DNA of 20,033 bases from Clostridia bacterium (GTDB lineage: Bacteria > Bacillota_A > Clostridia > Oscillospirales > Acutalibacteraceae), in the NCBI GenBank assembly GCA_024699005.1, contig JAILQN010000302.1, positions 1-20,033 on the forward strand, in the 5' to 3' direction. Below the pieces are notes generated by a model. The model did no database searches. It was not told where the DNA came from and saw nothing but the letters and a program-made list of their open reading frames with translations. Within the stretch, counting starts at the first letter, position 1; each line of letters begins with the position of its first letter. Shown here one piece after another: positions 5,940 to 13,408 of this stretch. Both the position numbers and the translations under genes were made by a program.

Positions 5940-7586
5940 ATGGATTATAACGCTTTAGCCGGATTACTGTTCCCGGATATCGACAAAACTCCCGATTATT
6001 ACGAGGAAATGTACCCTCCGCGTCCGCTGAAGGACACAGCGAGGGTAACGAGGTTCGCGCCTTCGCCCACGGGCTTCGTGCATCTGGGCGGGCTGTTCGG
6101 CGCGCTGGCGGATATCTTCACCGCCAGATCGACCGGGGGCGTTTCCTATCTGCGCATAGAGGATACCGATAAAAAGCGCGAGATAGGCGACGGCGTCTCC
6201 GCGATCATCGGCGGTCTTTCCGACTTCGGCGCAGAGTTCGACGAGGGCGTGACCATGGACGGCGAGAAGGGCGATTACGGCCCCTACACCCAGAGCAAAA
6301 GAGTCGGAATATACAAGACCGTGGCGAAATCCCTTGTGGAAAAGGGACTCGCCTACCCATGCTTCATGACCGCGGAGGATCTGGACGAAATCAGGGCCTG
6401 CCAGGAGGCGGAGGGTGCGGATATCCGCGGATGCTTCGGCAAATGGGCGAAATGCCGCGACCTGAGCCTTGACGAGATCAGAGCCAACATCGCGGCGGGC
6501 AAAAGCTGGGTCCTGCGCTTCCGCGCCGACCCGGAGAACGAGGGCAAACGCATTGCGATAGACGACATAGTGCGCGGCAGGATCGAAATGCCCGCCAACA
6601 TCATAGACGAGGTGCTGCTCAAGTCCGACGGCGTGCCGACTTATCATTTCGCCCACGTCTGCGATGATCACTTTATGCGCACCACACACGTGATCAGGGG
6701 GGAGGAGTGGATCTCCTCCGTACCCAAGCACATAGCGCTGTTCAAGGCCTGCGGATACAGGGTGCCGAAGTACGCCCACACCCCGCAGGTCATGAAGATA
6801 GACGAAGAGGACGGCACGAAGCGCAAGCTGTCAAAGCGCAAGGACCCGGAGGCCGCCGTCAGTTATTTCACGGAGACCGGCTACCCACCGGAGGCGGTGG
6901 TAGAGTATCTTCTGACCCTGCTCAATTCCAACTTCGAGGACTGGCGGAAGGTCAACGCTCAGGCGGATATTTACACCTTCCCCTTCAACCTCAAAAAGAT
7001 GAGCGTCAGCGGCTGCCTGTTCGACATGGCGAAGCTGCGCGATATTTCAAAAAACATTATCGGCTTCATGAGCGCGGACGAGGTATACTCCCGCACGGCC
7101 GCCTGGGCAGAGAAATACGACGCGGAGCTGTACACCCTGCTGACGCGGGACGAGGCTTACGCCAAGGCGATCTTCGCCATAGACAGGGGCGGCAAAAAGC
7201 CGAGGAAGGACATCGCCTGCTGGAGCGAGGTAAAGGATTATCTCTCTTATTTTTACGATGAGCTCTACACCGCGGACCCGTCCGTCATGCCGGAGAATAT
7301 CTCAGCAGAGGACGCGGCGGCGATACTCGTCCGCTACGCGCAGGTTTACGACGACGGCGACGACAAGGATACGTGGTTCGGCAAGATAAAATCCCTCTGC
7401 GAGCCCCTCGGCTTCACGCCCGACGTCAAAGCCTACCGTCAGGAACCCGAGAAATACAAGGGACACGTCGGCGACGTCTCCACCGTGATCCGCGTGGCGG
7501 TCACATCAAGGACCAATACGCCGGATCTGTATTTTATCATGAAGATACTCGGCAGAGAGAAAGTCTTGTCACGAATTAGTAATTAG
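5940..7586 (+). CDS. gltX: Glutamate--tRNA ligase
   Basis: Class I aminoacyl-tRNA synthetase that charges tRNA-Glu in the cytoplasm. The signature RFAPSPTGFVHLGG (residues 38-51) carries the HIGH motif as HLGG, and KLSKR (296-300) is the KMSKS loop. RIEDTD and the YHFAHVCDDH / THVIRGEEWISS block match GluRS. At 548 residues it is longer than the common 470-490 form. About 36 residues precede the first catalytic strand (LLFPDIDKTPDYYEEMYPPR), as I recall from other Clostridial GluRS proteins. GAAAGG sits 10 nt before the ATG. The C-terminal residues SRISN and the stop codon fall at the edge of a heptad repeat arm, so the last codons may have been changed by that element. glnS follows 205 nt downstream. 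Confidence 0.97.
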   Translation: MDYNALAGLLFPDIDKTPDYYEEMYPPRPLKDTARVTRFAPSPTGFVHLGGLFGALADIFTARSTGGVSYLRIEDTDKKREIGDGVSAIIGGLSDFGAEFDEGVTMDGEKGDYGPYTQSKRVGIYKTVAKSLVEKGLAYPCFMTAEDLDEIRACQEAEGADIRGCFGKWAKCRDLSLDEIRANIAAGKSWVLRFRADPENEGKRIAIDDIVRGRIEMPANIIDEVLLKSDGVPTYHFAHVCDDHFMRTTHVIRGEEWISSVPKHIALFKACGYRVPKYAHTPQVMKIDEEDGTKRKLSKRKDPEAAVSYFTETGYPPEAVVEYLLTLLNSNFEDWRKVNAQADIYTFPFNLKKMSVSGCLFDMAKLRDISKNIIGFMSADEVYSRTAAWAEKYDAELYTLLTRDEAYAKAIFAIDRGGKKPRKDIACWSEVKDYLSYFYDELYTADPSVMPENISAEDAAAILVRYAQVYDDGDDKDTWFGKIKSLCEPLGFTPDVKAYRQEPEKYKGHVGDVSTVIRVAVTSRTNTPDLYFIMKILGREKVLSRISN

Positions 7587-7750
7587 CAATGTGTAATGTG
7601 TAATTGCGCCGTAAAAGTGTATAACGGTAAGCTTTTCTCCGCCCCGTAAGGCTTTGCGTTCCGGTGTTTTCTTCCGGGGCGGTGAACAGTTTTCCATCTC
7701 CGCATTGTCCGGCGCAATTACACATTACTCATTACACATTACACATTAAT
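7571..7750. repeat. Heptad element 5 with inverted arms between gltX and glnS
   Basis: The left arm (7571-7610) reads, in reverse complement, the same ATTACAC-type heptads as the right arm (7711-7750: ATTACAC at 7717, ATTACTC, ATTACAC, ATTACAC, closing ATTAATA at 7745). Both arms carry GGCGCAATTACACATTA at the side facing the core. The 100-nt core contains CCGCCCCG and CGGGGCGG as a long hairpin, so the whole unit can fold as a cruciform about 180 bp long. The left arm includes the gltX stop codon. Confidence 0.88.
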
Positions 7751-7791
7751 AGAACCGCCCTCTTCACCAAACAGAAGAAAGGAATAAAAAT

Positions 7792-9429
7792 ATGGCATCC
7801 AATTTCATCCACGATATAATCGACCGCGATCTTGCCGAGGGAGTGAATACCCGCGTGCAGACCCGCTTTCCGCCGGAACCCAACGGCTACCTGCATATCG
7901 GCCACGCCAAGGCTATCTGCATAGACTTCTCCACCGCAGAGAAATACGGCGGCATATGCAATCTGCGTCTTGACGACTCCAATCCCACCAAAGAGGATAC
8001 CGAGTACGTCGACGCCATAAAAGAAGACATACAGTGGCTGGGGTACAAATGGAACGAGGTCTATTACGCCTCCGACTATTTCGATTTTATATACGAGTGC
8101 GCCGTGAAGCTCATCAAAAAGGGCAAGGCCTACGTCTGCGAGCTGACTCCGGACGAGATGCGCGAATACCGCGGCACCCTGACCGAGCCCGGCAGGAACA
8201 GCCCCTATCGCGACAGATCGGTGGAAGAGAACCTCGACCTGTTCGAAAGGATGAAGAACGGCGAGTTCGCCGACGGCGAGAAAGTCCTGCGCGCAAAGAT
8301 AGACATGGCTTCCCCCAACATAGTCATGCGCGACCCGGTCATTTACAGGATAATCCACACCTCCCATCATCACACGGGGGACAAGTGGTGCATCTATCCG
8401 ATGTACGACCTCACTCATCCGCTCTCCGACGCCCGCGAGAACGTTACATATTCGCTCTGCACCCTGGAGTTCGAGAACAACCGCGAGGTCTACAACTGGT
8501 TCATAAACGAGATCGGCTTCGACGAGCCGCCGCGTCAGATCGAGTTCGCGCGGATGAACCTGAACTACTGCCTGACCTCCAAGCGCAAATGTGCGCGCCT
8601 GGTGAACGAGGGTATAGTCTCCGGCTGGGACGATCCCCGTATGTCCACCCTCTGCGGTATGCGCAGGCGCGGTTACCCGGCGGCAGCGATACGCGATTTC
8701 GTAGACAGGATCGGCGTGTCCAAGGCGAACAGCGTGGTGGATTACGGGCTTCTGGAATCCTGCGTCAGGGACGTGCTGAACGCCTCTGCGCCCAGGGCCA
8801 TGGCGGTGCTTGATCCGCTGAAGGTCATAATAGACAACTATCCCGAAGGCAGGACCGAAACCCTGACCCTTGAGAAGCACCCAGATCACCCGGAAATGGG
8901 CGAAAGGGAACTGGTGTTCGGCAGGGAGCTTTACATCGAGCGCTCCGACTTCATGACCGACCCGCCGAAAAAGTATTTCCGTCTCTTCCCCGGCAACGAG
9001 GTGCGTCTGAAAGGCGCTTACCTTGTGACCTGCACCGGCTATGAAGCCGACGACGACGGCAATATCACCGCCGTCCACTGCGAATACGACCCGGAGACGA
9101 AAGGCGGCAACGCCCCGGACGGCAGGCGCGTGCGCGGCACGATCCACTGGGTGGAGGCCGGTTCCGCCGTCAAAGCGACGGTCAACCTGTACGACAGGCT
9201 GTTCAACACCCCGAATCCCGGCGACGAGTCGAACGGCGACTTTCTGAACAACCTGAATCCCGATTCCCTCAGGGTCTGTGAGTGCCTTCTGGAACCCGCT
9301 CTAAAGGACGCGGAACCGGGCGACACCTTCCAGTTCATGCGCATGGGTTATTTCTGCGTTGACAAGGACTCGAAGCCGGACAATATCATATTCAACAGGA
9401 CAGTGGAACTTAATTCATCGTGGAAGTAG
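7792..9429 (+). CDS. glnS: Glutamine--tRNA ligase
   Basis: Class I synthetase that attaches glutamine directly to tRNA-Gln. RFPPEPNGYLHIGHAK (residues 25-40) contains a perfect HIGH motif. The KMSKS equivalent is TSKRK (262-266), and the GlnRS-specific segments YPMYDLTHPLSDA and SLCTLEFENNREVYNWF are present. The C-terminal half carries the anticodon-binding beta-barrels and ends normally; 545 residues is close to the 554 of the E. coli enzyme. AAAGGA lies 8 nt before the ATG. Direct glutaminylation is not universal in Firmicutes, where GatCAB amidation is common, so this gene suggests either horizontal acquisition or a lineage with both routes. It is probably co-oriented, perhaps co-transcribed, with gltX, although a hairpin-forming element lies between them. 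Confidence 0.97.
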   Translation: MASNFIHDIIDRDLAEGVNTRVQTRFPPEPNGYLHIGHAKAICIDFSTAEKYGGICNLRLDDSNPTKEDTEYVDAIKEDIQWLGYKWNEVYYASDYFDFIYECAVKLIKKGKAYVCELTPDEMREYRGTLTEPGRNSPYRDRSVEENLDLFERMKNGEFADGEKVLRAKIDMASPNIVMRDPVIYRIIHTSHHHTGDKWCIYPMYDLTHPLSDARENVTYSLCTLEFENNREVYNWFINEIGFDEPPRQIEFARMNLNYCLTSKRKCARLVNEGIVSGWDDPRMSTLCGMRRRGYPAAAIRDFVDRIGVSKANSVVDYGLLESCVRDVLNASAPRAMAVLDPLKVIIDNYPEGRTETLTLEKHPDHPEMGERELVFGRELYIERSDFMTDPPKKYFRLFPGNEVRLKGAYLVTCTGYEADDDGNITAVHCEYDPETKGGNAPDGRRVRGTIHWVEAGSAVKATVNLYDRLFNTPNPGDESNGDFLNNLNPDSLRVCECLLEPALKDAEPGDTFQFMRMGYFCVDKDSKPDNIIFNRTVELNSSWK

Positions 9430-9435
9430 TTTTTC

Positions 9436-9463
9436 AGTTCCGAGTTCATAGTTCAAAGTTCCA
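9436..9463 (+). repeat. Heptad element 6
   Basis: Four in-phase heptads AGTTCCG, AGTTCAT, AGTTCAA, AGTTCCA start 7 nt after the glnS stop codon. No mini-hairpin is attached. The rest of the gap to 9594 shows no further feature that I would trust. Confidence 0.75.
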
Positions 9464-9593
9464 AGCCGACGACAGAATACATACTTTGCTTCAGCCATTC
9501 CTTCGGCAGTTTTTTTCAGATGAACAGAAAAAAGCTTATTGCCGGGAACCCGGAGCTTAACTCCTATTCGCTGAAAAGCAGAAAGGATTATTT

Positions 9594-10358
9594 ATGAAGA
9601 TAATATACAAAATCGTCAACGCGCTCCTCGCGCTCTGCGTGGCGCCCGTGCTGCTGTTCCTGCCCATGTTCCGGCTTGTCCTGACTGTCGGCATGAACTC
9701 GAACTCAAAACTCGGCATACTGGGCGGGATACTCGGCAACGCTCTGGATATAAACAAGATCATCGCGAACGTGACGGGCGTCGACCTTGAGCATATGCCG
9801 GAATTCTACACCCTGAGGCAGGCTTACGACACTCTGTTCGGTTCCGAAGCAAAACTGGCAACGGGCGACGTAGATATAAACGCCCTTCCCGAAGGGCTCA
9901 TACCGGCCTTCAGAAATATGCTCATAACCCTCGCCTGCATCGTTATAATCGCTCTTGCAATAACCATAATCGGCATATTCACGAAAAAGATAGCCGCGAA
10001 TATCGCCCTGTCCGGCGTGGGCTTTATCGGCGTGTTCGCAATGAACCGGTTCTTTATGAACGCCGCAGGACCGCTGGTCAGCGGCAAGATGTCCGTCAAT
10101 TCCATCCTCGCGGCAGTAAAGTCGCTCGAACAATACAAATCGACTCTCGAATACATCGATATCGACATCAGGATATTCGAACTGTCCGGCGCGTACAAAA
10201 TGCTCTTCATCGTTTTCGGAGTGCTGATTCTTTTCAATATCATCTTCCACTTCATCCAGCAGTCGGAAAACAATAAGACTCCCAAAGAGAGAAAACGCGC
10301 GGAGAAAGCCAAAGCCGCGGCAAAGGCGGCGAAGGCTGCGAAAAAGAAAAAGGCGTGA
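9594..10358 (+). CDS. Unknown multi-pass membrane protein
   Basis: A 254-residue protein that I do not recognise. Hydrophobic segments lie at about residues 5-30, 108-128, 134-152 and 203-223, so three or four membrane spans are likely. The loop between the first and second spans (about 33-105) is polar and contains conserved-looking GILGGILGNALDINK. The C-terminal tail (from about 232) is very rich in Lys and Ala (a KAAAKAAKAAKKKKA-like pattern), probably a cytosolic basic tail that could contact nucleic acid or the membrane surface. The start is supported by GAAAGGA with 6-nt spacing. It stands alone between repeat elements 6 and 7, with no operon partner to suggest a role. Confidence 0.8.
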   Translation: MKIIYKIVNALLALCVAPVLLFLPMFRLVLTVGMNSNSKLGILGGILGNALDINKIIANVTGVDLEHMPEFYTLRQAYDTLFGSEAKLATGDVDINALPEGLIPAFRNMLITLACIVIIALAITIIGIFTKKIAANIALSGVGFIGVFAMNRFFMNAAGPLVSGKMSVNSILAAVKSLEQYKSTLEYIDIDIRIFELSGAYKMLFIVFGVLILFNIIFHFIQQSENNKTPKERKRAEKAKAAAKAAKAAKKKKA

Positions 10359-10360
10359 GG

Positions 10361-10423
10361 CAGTTGTCAGTGGTCAGGGATCAGTGGTCAGTGGTTAGTG
10401 GTCAGGGGTCAGTGGATAGTGGA
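10361..10423 (+). repeat. Heptad element 7, nine CAGTGGT units
   Basis: Nine heptads in unbroken phase starting at 10361, 10368, 10375 and so on to 10417. The consensus is CAGTGGT, with variants CAGTTGT, CAGGGAT, TAGTGGT, CAGGGGT, CAGTGGA and TAGTGGA. The array begins 2 nt after the stop codon of the membrane protein gene. Confidence 0.9.
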
Positions 10424-10449
10424 TTAACTTTTTAAATGCGCCTCGACAA

Positions 10450-10493
10450 AGCCGCCCCTGCCAAGGGGAGGTGCCGCGAAGCGGTGGAGGGGT
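10450..10493 (+). repeat. Nested palindromic (REP-like) element
   Basis: A CCCCT/AGGGG stem, then a CCGC-GAA-GCGG mini-hairpin (10474-10484), then AGGGG again, giving alternative pairings. The pattern (pyrimidine-rich arm, GGGGAGGTG, a GAA-loop hairpin, GGAGGGGT) resembles a dispersed palindrome that I recall from many Clostridia genomes; this is from memory, not a search. Confidence 0.6.
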
Positions 10494-10519
10494 CCACGGC
10501 CGAGGTAAAGAAAAACAAG

Positions 10520-10627
10520 CGTCACGGAGCAACCCGCGATTCCGCATTCCGAATTCCGCATTCCGCATTAAAACAATCCACGTCGCGGAGCGACCCTAAA
10601 TTATTCATTATTAATTATTCATTACGG
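10520..10627 (+). repeat. Hairpin/heptad element 8 (two modules)
   Basis: Module one is a decayed hairpin (GTCACGGAGCAAC, 10521-10533) followed by four ATTCCGC-type heptads (10539-10566) and closing ATTAAAA (10567-10573). Module two is GTCGCGGAGCGAC (10582-10594), then heptads ATTATTC, ATTATTA, ATTATTC, ATTACGG (10600-10627). Module one is nearly identical to module one of element 2 but with the variant ATTCCGA heptad in position two instead of three. Confidence 0.88.
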
Positions 10628-10671
10628 AAGCAAAACGACGGATGGGGCCGATTGAAAAGGAGTGAACGATC

Positions 10672-11094
10672 TTGAACGGTAAAAAAAGCGCCGGCGGAGT
10701 GGGCGTTATAGCCGCGATCCTGTTTGTCTCGCTGGTCATCGTGCTTCTGCGAGACAGAGACGCCGGACTGCTCTCGTCGGTATTGAAGACGGCTCTCATC
10801 GTCGGAGCGGTACTCGCCGGGATCATCATTATAGCCGTAGCCGCGGCGATCATATTCGTAAAAAAGGACGATCAGGCGAAACGCACCCAGGAGATACTGT
10901 CAAAACCTCTGCGGAAGTTCAGCGATACCGACACCGCCGAACTGGAACGCAAATACGGCGAAGAGCCGGAGACCCCGCCCGGGATGCCGTATGACGATCC
11001 GCACACGACGAACTACAGTTCCTCCCGCAAATTCTCGCGCGAGGAATACGAACGCAAAAAGAAACCGGAAGAATCAAATGAAAAGGAGAATTAA
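10672..11094 (+). CDS. Small membrane protein paired with PspA
   Basis: A 140-residue protein with two membrane spans near the N-terminus (about 10-26 and 37-63) and a charged, Lys/Glu-rich cytosolic tail that includes an ELERKYGEEPETPPGMPYDDP stretch. No family was recognised. I use the TTG at 10672 because AAAGGAG lies 9 nt before it and no in-frame ATG precedes the first membrane span. The stop codon is only 1 nt from the ATG of the PspA/IM30 gene, so the two are surely co-transcribed and probably translationally coupled. By analogy with PspB/PspC or LiaI-type partners it may recruit or sense for PspA at the membrane; that role is inference. Confidence 0.82.
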   Translation: MNGKKSAGGVGVIAAILFVSLVIVLLRDRDAGLLSSVLKTALIVGAVLAGIIIIAVAAAIIFVKKDDQAKRTQEILSKPLRKFSDTDTAELERKYGEEPETPPGMPYDDPHTTNYSSSRKFSREEYERKKKPEESNEKEN

Positions 11095-11095
11095 A

Positions 11096-11770
11096 ATGGG
11101 TATCTTAAAGAGATTCAAAGACATCATGTCATCCAACATCATGGCTCTGCTTGATAAGGCGGAGGATCCCGCAAAGATGATCGACAAATACATGGCGGAC
11201 CTTACAGACGATCTCGCCAAGGTCAGGGAGGAGACGGCCGCAGTCATGGCGCAGGAATCCTCCGCAAAACGCGCGCTTGACGACAATCAGGCGCAGATCG
11301 ACAAATACGACGATCTGGCGAAGCGCGCTCTTATCGCCGGCAGCGAATCGGACGCGAAGGTCTTTATCGGCAAAAAGCAGCAGTACGCCGCTCTGGCAGA
11401 AGGCCTTTCCGCGGCTTACGAAAACGCAAAAGCCAACGCCGAGAAGATGCGCGCCATGCACGACAAGCTGGTCGACGATATCAGCGCCCTTGAAGCCCGC
11501 AGGCAGGCGGTCAAGTCAAAGATCGCCGTCGCAAAGGCGCAGGAAAAGGTCAACAAAATAGAGGATTCCCTCTCCTCCGCTTCCAAAGATATGGACGCTT
11601 TCTCGCGTATGGAGAAAAAAGTGGACGAGATGCTCGACCTCGCCAACGCCAAAGCGGAGCTGAACGCGAAGCCGGCGGACCCTGCGGCGGAGCTCGAGGC
11701 GAAATACGCGGTCTCCGCTCCTTCTGTAGACGATGAGCTCGCAAAAATGAAAGAAGAACTGGGGCTTTGA
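11096..11770 (+). CDS. pspA: PspA/IM30 family envelope-stress protein
   Basis: A 224-residue, almost entirely helical coiled-coil protein of the PspA/IM30 (ESCRT-III-like) family, close to the usual 220-230 length. It opens with the membrane-binding amphipathic helix (MGILKRFKDIMSSNIMALLDKAEDP), followed by MIDKYMADLTDDLAKVREE and long heptad helices, and ends with a short acidic helix DDELAKMKEELG. Members form oligomers on the inner face of the membrane and protect it under stress. AAGGAG 7 nt upstream fixes the start at 11096; a longer in-frame extension to 10991 overlaps the preceding gene and is rejected. It is the second gene of a two-gene unit with the small membrane protein. Confidence 0.93.
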   Translation: MGILKRFKDIMSSNIMALLDKAEDPAKMIDKYMADLTDDLAKVREETAAVMAQESSAKRALDDNQAQIDKYDDLAKRALIAGSESDAKVFIGKKQQYAALAEGLSAAYENAKANAEKMRAMHDKLVDDISALEARRQAVKSKIAVAKAQEKVNKIEDSLSSASKDMDAFSRMEKKVDEMLDLANAKAELNAKPADPAAELEAKYAVSAPSVDDELAKMKEELGL

Positions 11771-11784
11771 TGATTTCACATAAA

Positions 11785-11811
11785 CAACCGCGCTCTAAAC
11801 AGGTGCGGTTG
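11785..11811 (+). terminator. Weak stem-loop after pspA
   Basis: CAACCGC (11785-11791) pairs with GCGGTTG (11805-11811) around a 13-nt loop. There is no T run, so it may be an attenuating or mRNA-protecting hairpin rather than a full terminator, and nnr may be partly co-transcribed. Confidence 0.4.
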
Positions 11812-11827
11812 TAATAAGGACGAAGCT

Positions 11828-13369
11828 ATGTATATTTTGACAGCCGACAGCACAAGACTCGCGGAACAGTCCGCGATGGAACGTCACGGCGAGACCTCCG
11901 CCTCTCTTATGGAGACGGCGGGCACGGCGTGCGCCGGGATCATAGCAGGGAAGTCAGGGCACATCGACCGTAAGACCGTCGTTATTCTTTGCGGAAAGGG
12001 CAATAACGGCGGCGACGGATTCGTTGCGGCGAGGCGGCTCTGGGATATGGGCGGCAGGAACGTCTTCGTCGTTCTCGCCTTCGGCAAGCCGAAAGGCGAG
12101 GTCCCGCGGGGGATGTATGACCGGCTCGGAAATTACCCGGTGACCGTCTTTGACTATACCGAAAACCCCGACGGCGCGCTGAATATCATCGCAAACGCAG
12201 ATATCCTTGTCGACGCCATTTTCGGCATCGGTTTCAAAGGCGAACTGACCGGCGCCGCGGCGGAACTTACAGCAGCGGCAAACGAAAACACCCGCGCCGC
12301 GAAATTCGCGGTCGATATTCCCTCCGGCATCGACGCCGACAGCGCCTCGCAGCCCGGAAAACACTTCCTCGCGGATTGCACCATGACCATATTTGCCCTG
12401 AAACCCGCGCTCGCCAATAAGCCCGCATCGCTCGCCTGCGGCAGGATAGAAGTCGTCCCGCTCGTTTTATCGGACGACGAACTCGCACCCTTCGCGGAAG
12501 ATTACTCCGTCCTGACTCCTCCGGAAATAAAAAACCTTATCAGGCCGCGGGATCACGACGCGCATAAGGGCGATTTCGGAAAAGTCCTGACCGTCACAGG
12601 CAGCAGGACTATGACAGGCTGCGTGAACATATGCTCACAGGCGGCGGTGGAGGCAGGCGCAGGGCTTGTGACCGCGGCGTTCCCCGACGCGATTTACAGC
12701 GCCGTCGCACCGAACATCGCGGAACAGACCATGCTGCCGCTGCCGTCCGACAACGGCGCTCTTTCCGAACGCGCTGCGGGCGTGCTTGCAGAAAAGGCGG
12801 GTGATTATACGGCTGTCGCGATCGGCTGCGGTATCGGCACGTCCTTCGGCGCGGTACGGACCGTATCTGCGCTGACAGAGAATTACAGAGGAACGCTGAT
12901 ACTTGACGCCGACGCCCTGAACTGTCTGTCGGGCAGACCCGATATCCTCGCGGAATCAGACGCCGACATCGTCATCACTCCCCATCCGGGCGAAATGGCG
13001 AGACTTATAAACAAAACCCCCGCCGAAGTGAACTCCGACAGGATCGGTATTGCCCGTGATTTCGCGGAAAAATACGGCGTATGCGCGGTCCTGAAAGGCG
13101 CGGATACCGTGATCGCCGCTCCGGACGGCAGAGTTGCCGTAAATCCCACTGGCAATCCCGGCATGGCGCGCGGCGGCAGCGGCGACGCCCTGACCGGACT
13201 TATCGCGGGACTTGTTCCCCAGACAGCGGACGTCTTTGACGCCGCCCGCGCCGGCGCGTATATCCACGGAGGAGCCGGAGACTACGTCGCGCGGAAGTAC
13301 GGCATCCTTGCCCCCACCGCGACAAGGATCATCAAAAATCTGCACAGATATTTAAGAAATATTCTGTAA
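11828..13369 (+). CDS. nnr: Bifunctional NAD(P)HX epimerase/dehydratase
   Basis: Repairs hydrated NADH and NADPH. The N-terminal YjeF-type epimerase domain (about 1-215) interconverts R and S forms of NAD(P)HX and shows GKGNNGGDGFVAAR (57-70) and VDIPSGIDAD near 159. The C-terminal ribokinase-like dehydratase domain (about 228-510) restores NAD(P)H with ADP or ATP. It shows HKGDFGKVLTVTGS near 246, LDADALNCL near 358, ITPHPGEMARL near 380 and GNPGMARGGSGDALTG around 442-457, where the Asp of GSGD is the expected catalytic base. At 513 residues it has the normal length for the fused form. AAGGA with 7-nt spacing supports the start. It is followed 39 nt later by a lipoprotein gene in the same direction. 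Confidence 0.96.
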   Translation: MYILTADSTRLAEQSAMERHGETSASLMETAGTACAGIIAGKSGHIDRKTVVILCGKGNNGGDGFVAARRLWDMGGRNVFVVLAFGKPKGEVPRGMYDRLGNYPVTVFDYTENPDGALNIIANADILVDAIFGIGFKGELTGAAAELTAAANENTRAAKFAVDIPSGIDADSASQPGKHFLADCTMTIFALKPALANKPASLACGRIEVVPLVLSDDELAPFAEDYSVLTPPEIKNLIRPRDHDAHKGDFGKVLTVTGSRTMTGCVNICSQAAVEAGAGLVTAAFPDAIYSAVAPNIAEQTMLPLPSDNGALSERAAGVLAEKAGDYTAVAIGCGIGTSFGAVRTVSALTENYRGTLILDADALNCLSGRPDILAESDADIVITPHPGEMARLINKTPAEVNSDRIGIARDFAEKYGVCAVLKGADTVIAAPDGRVAVNPTGNPGMARGGSGDALTGLIAGLVPQTADVFDAARAGAYIHGGAGDYVARKYGILAPTATRIIKNLHRYLRNIL

Positions 13370-13408
13370 GATCTTTCAACTCAAAATACTGACAAGGAGA
13401 TGACCACC

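Larger units (their letters stand above)
10359..10671. other. 313-bp gene-free region packed with repeats
   Basis: Between the membrane protein and the PspA pair there is no gene. The gap is almost filled by three repeat structures described separately: nine CAGTGGT heptads (10361-10423), a nested hairpin element (10450-10493) and a two-module hairpin/heptad element (10520-10627). A short frame at 10436-10675 is made of these repeats and is not considered a gene. No clear promoter for the 10672 gene was identified. Confidence 0.7.

Noticed and set aside
5768..5950. 60-codon frame before gltX
   Set aside because: AT-rich, passes through heptad repeats, overlaps the gltX start and has no family resemblance.
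7732..9147. 471-codon minus-strand frame opposite glnS
   Set aside because: It mirrors the strongly supported glnS gene, has no ribosome site and a composition typical of an antisense shadow of GC-rich codons.
10361..10627. CRISPR-like array
   Set aside because: Units are 7 nt and contiguous, without spacers of regular length; no cas genes are present.
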